64,000 bases of DNA from CAIVVT01 sp963757265 (GTDB lineage Bacteria; Acidobacteriota; Terriglobia; Bryobacterales; Bryobacteraceae), in assembly GCA_963757265.1 (NCBI GenBank), contig CAVWRA010000012.1, forward strand, positions 186,001 through 250,000, read 5' to 3'. The translations under genes were made by a program, and so were the position numbers. Of this stretch, positions 63,417 to 64,000 are shown piece by piece. Under the pieces are notes generated by a model. The model saw only the letters and a list, made by a program, of their open reading frames with translations. It was not told where the DNA came from and made no database searches. The stretch's first letter is position 1. Each line of letters opens with the position of its first letter.

Positions 63417-64000
63417 ATGCCCCGCATCACGCGCCGCGGCTGCCTGCAAACGGGCCTGCAAGCTCTAGGTGCGGCTGGCCTCGCCGCGTCAACCACCGGC
63501 AACGCGCTGGCCGGTCCCGATCGCCAGCCGCCGGTCGGCAAGCCCGGCATTCACTTCGCCCACATGGTGGCCCCCGGCCAGCCCGCGCGCCTGCGCCTCC
63601 TCAAGCAGACCGGCGTCAACTACGCCATCGCCAGCGTCGGCGGCGAGCTGGGCAAGGTCCCCCGCGACCAGTACCTCCCCACGCTGCGCCGCCTCAAGGC
63701 CGACTTCCTGGAACAGGGCATCCTCATCACCGGCGTCGAAAGCCATCCCGTGCCCGCCGAGAAGATCAAGCTCGGCCTGCCCGGCCGCGACGAGGAGATC
63801 GAAAACTACAAGGCCGCCATCGACGCCCTGGGCCGCGCCGAAATCCCCGTCCTGTGCTACAACTGGATGGCCGGCCTGGGCTGGTATCGCACCCGGACCG
63901 ACGTGCCCGAGCGCGGCGGCGCCCTCACCTCCGAATTCGACTACGCCACCGCCCAGGCCCAGGGCCTGACCCAGTGGGGCGAGATCTCCGAGGAGAAGCT
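63417..64000 (+). CDS. Tat-exported mannonate dehydratase-like protein (5' part)
   Basis: The first 194 codons are present; the 3' end lies beyond the window. ATG 63417 follows AGGAGG. Tat signal ITRRGCLQTGLQALGAAGLA, then a TIM barrel with FAHMVAPGQPARLRLLKQTG and NYAIASVGGELGKVPRDQYL and LRRLKADFLEQGILITGVES, typical of UxuA (mannonate dehydratase, glucuronate pathway). An exported copy is unusual, because UxuA is normally cytoplasmic. The catalytic residues of the C-terminal half cannot be seen. Confidence 0.75.
   Translation, partial: MPRITRRGCLQTGLQALGAAGLAASTTGNALAGPDRQPPVGKPGIHFAHMVAPGQPARLRLLKQTGVNYAIASVGGELGKVPRDQYLPTLRRLKADFLEQGILITGVESHPVPAEKIKLGLPGRDEEIENYKAAIDALGRAEIPVLCYNWMAGLGWYRTRTDVPERGGALTSEFDYATAQAQGLTQWGEISEEK

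Overview
The window looks like chromosome of a high-GC member of the Acidobacteriota, most likely a Bryobacterales/Solibacter-type soil bacterium. That is inferred from gene content, not from a search: a DUF2934 protein, a very large two-component-propeller hybrid sensor, several Tat-exported sugar enzymes, and housekeeping clusters interrupted by lineage-specific small genes. No tRNA, rRNA, CRISPR array or prophage was seen. One insertion sequence (IS110 family) is present.

Layout. 1-5.6 kb (minus): start of the division/cell-wall cluster, mraZ-rsmH-ftsL-ftsI-murE, with murE running off the left edge. 5.6-8.9 kb: spacer with a repeat, a DUF2934 gene, a beta-propeller gene remnant and the IS110 element with structured flanks. 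8.9-12.6 kb (minus): rpsA from a strong sigma70 promoter, then HU, HIT and DUF1848 genes. 12.8-15.6 kb: a LarA-family nickel enzyme, a 41-residue membrane peptide and a methyltransferase. 15.6-20 kb (minus): rplM-rpsI-rpsB-tsf-pyrH-frr. 20.3-22.2 kb: small genes and a Sel1-repeat protein. 22.5-28.5 kb: proS and a PLP enzyme diverging from rpiB-glyA-glycosyltransferase. 28.5-36.3 kb: regulator, zinc-ribbon protein, tadA, an ABC-efflux operon and an ATP-grasp ligase. 36.3-43.1 kb: purH, a secreted protein and the hybrid sensor.

43.1-45.3 kb is the most unusual part. Four tiny genes, none listed by ordinary gene finders, encode 34-37 residue peptides with a double-glycine leader and extremely short, mostly proline-rich tails. 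The last two and a decayed fifth copy lie in an exact 173-bp tandem array. A good sigma54-type promoter lies upstream and two intrinsic terminators lie downstream. No modification enzyme or C39-type exporter is in the window.

45.3-51 kb (plus): a TetR regulator with operator-like palindromes heads a tripartite efflux operon (TolC, EmrA, a cytidylate-kinase-like protein, EmrB). 51-56.7 kb (minus): folP-folB-folK and hutU-hutI-hutG, each nearly gapless. 56.7-64 kb: small secreted or DinB proteins, then four Tat-signal proteins for sugar metabolism (two xylose-isomerase-like TIM barrels, a Gfo/Idh/MocA oxidoreductase, and a mannonate dehydratase cut by the right edge).
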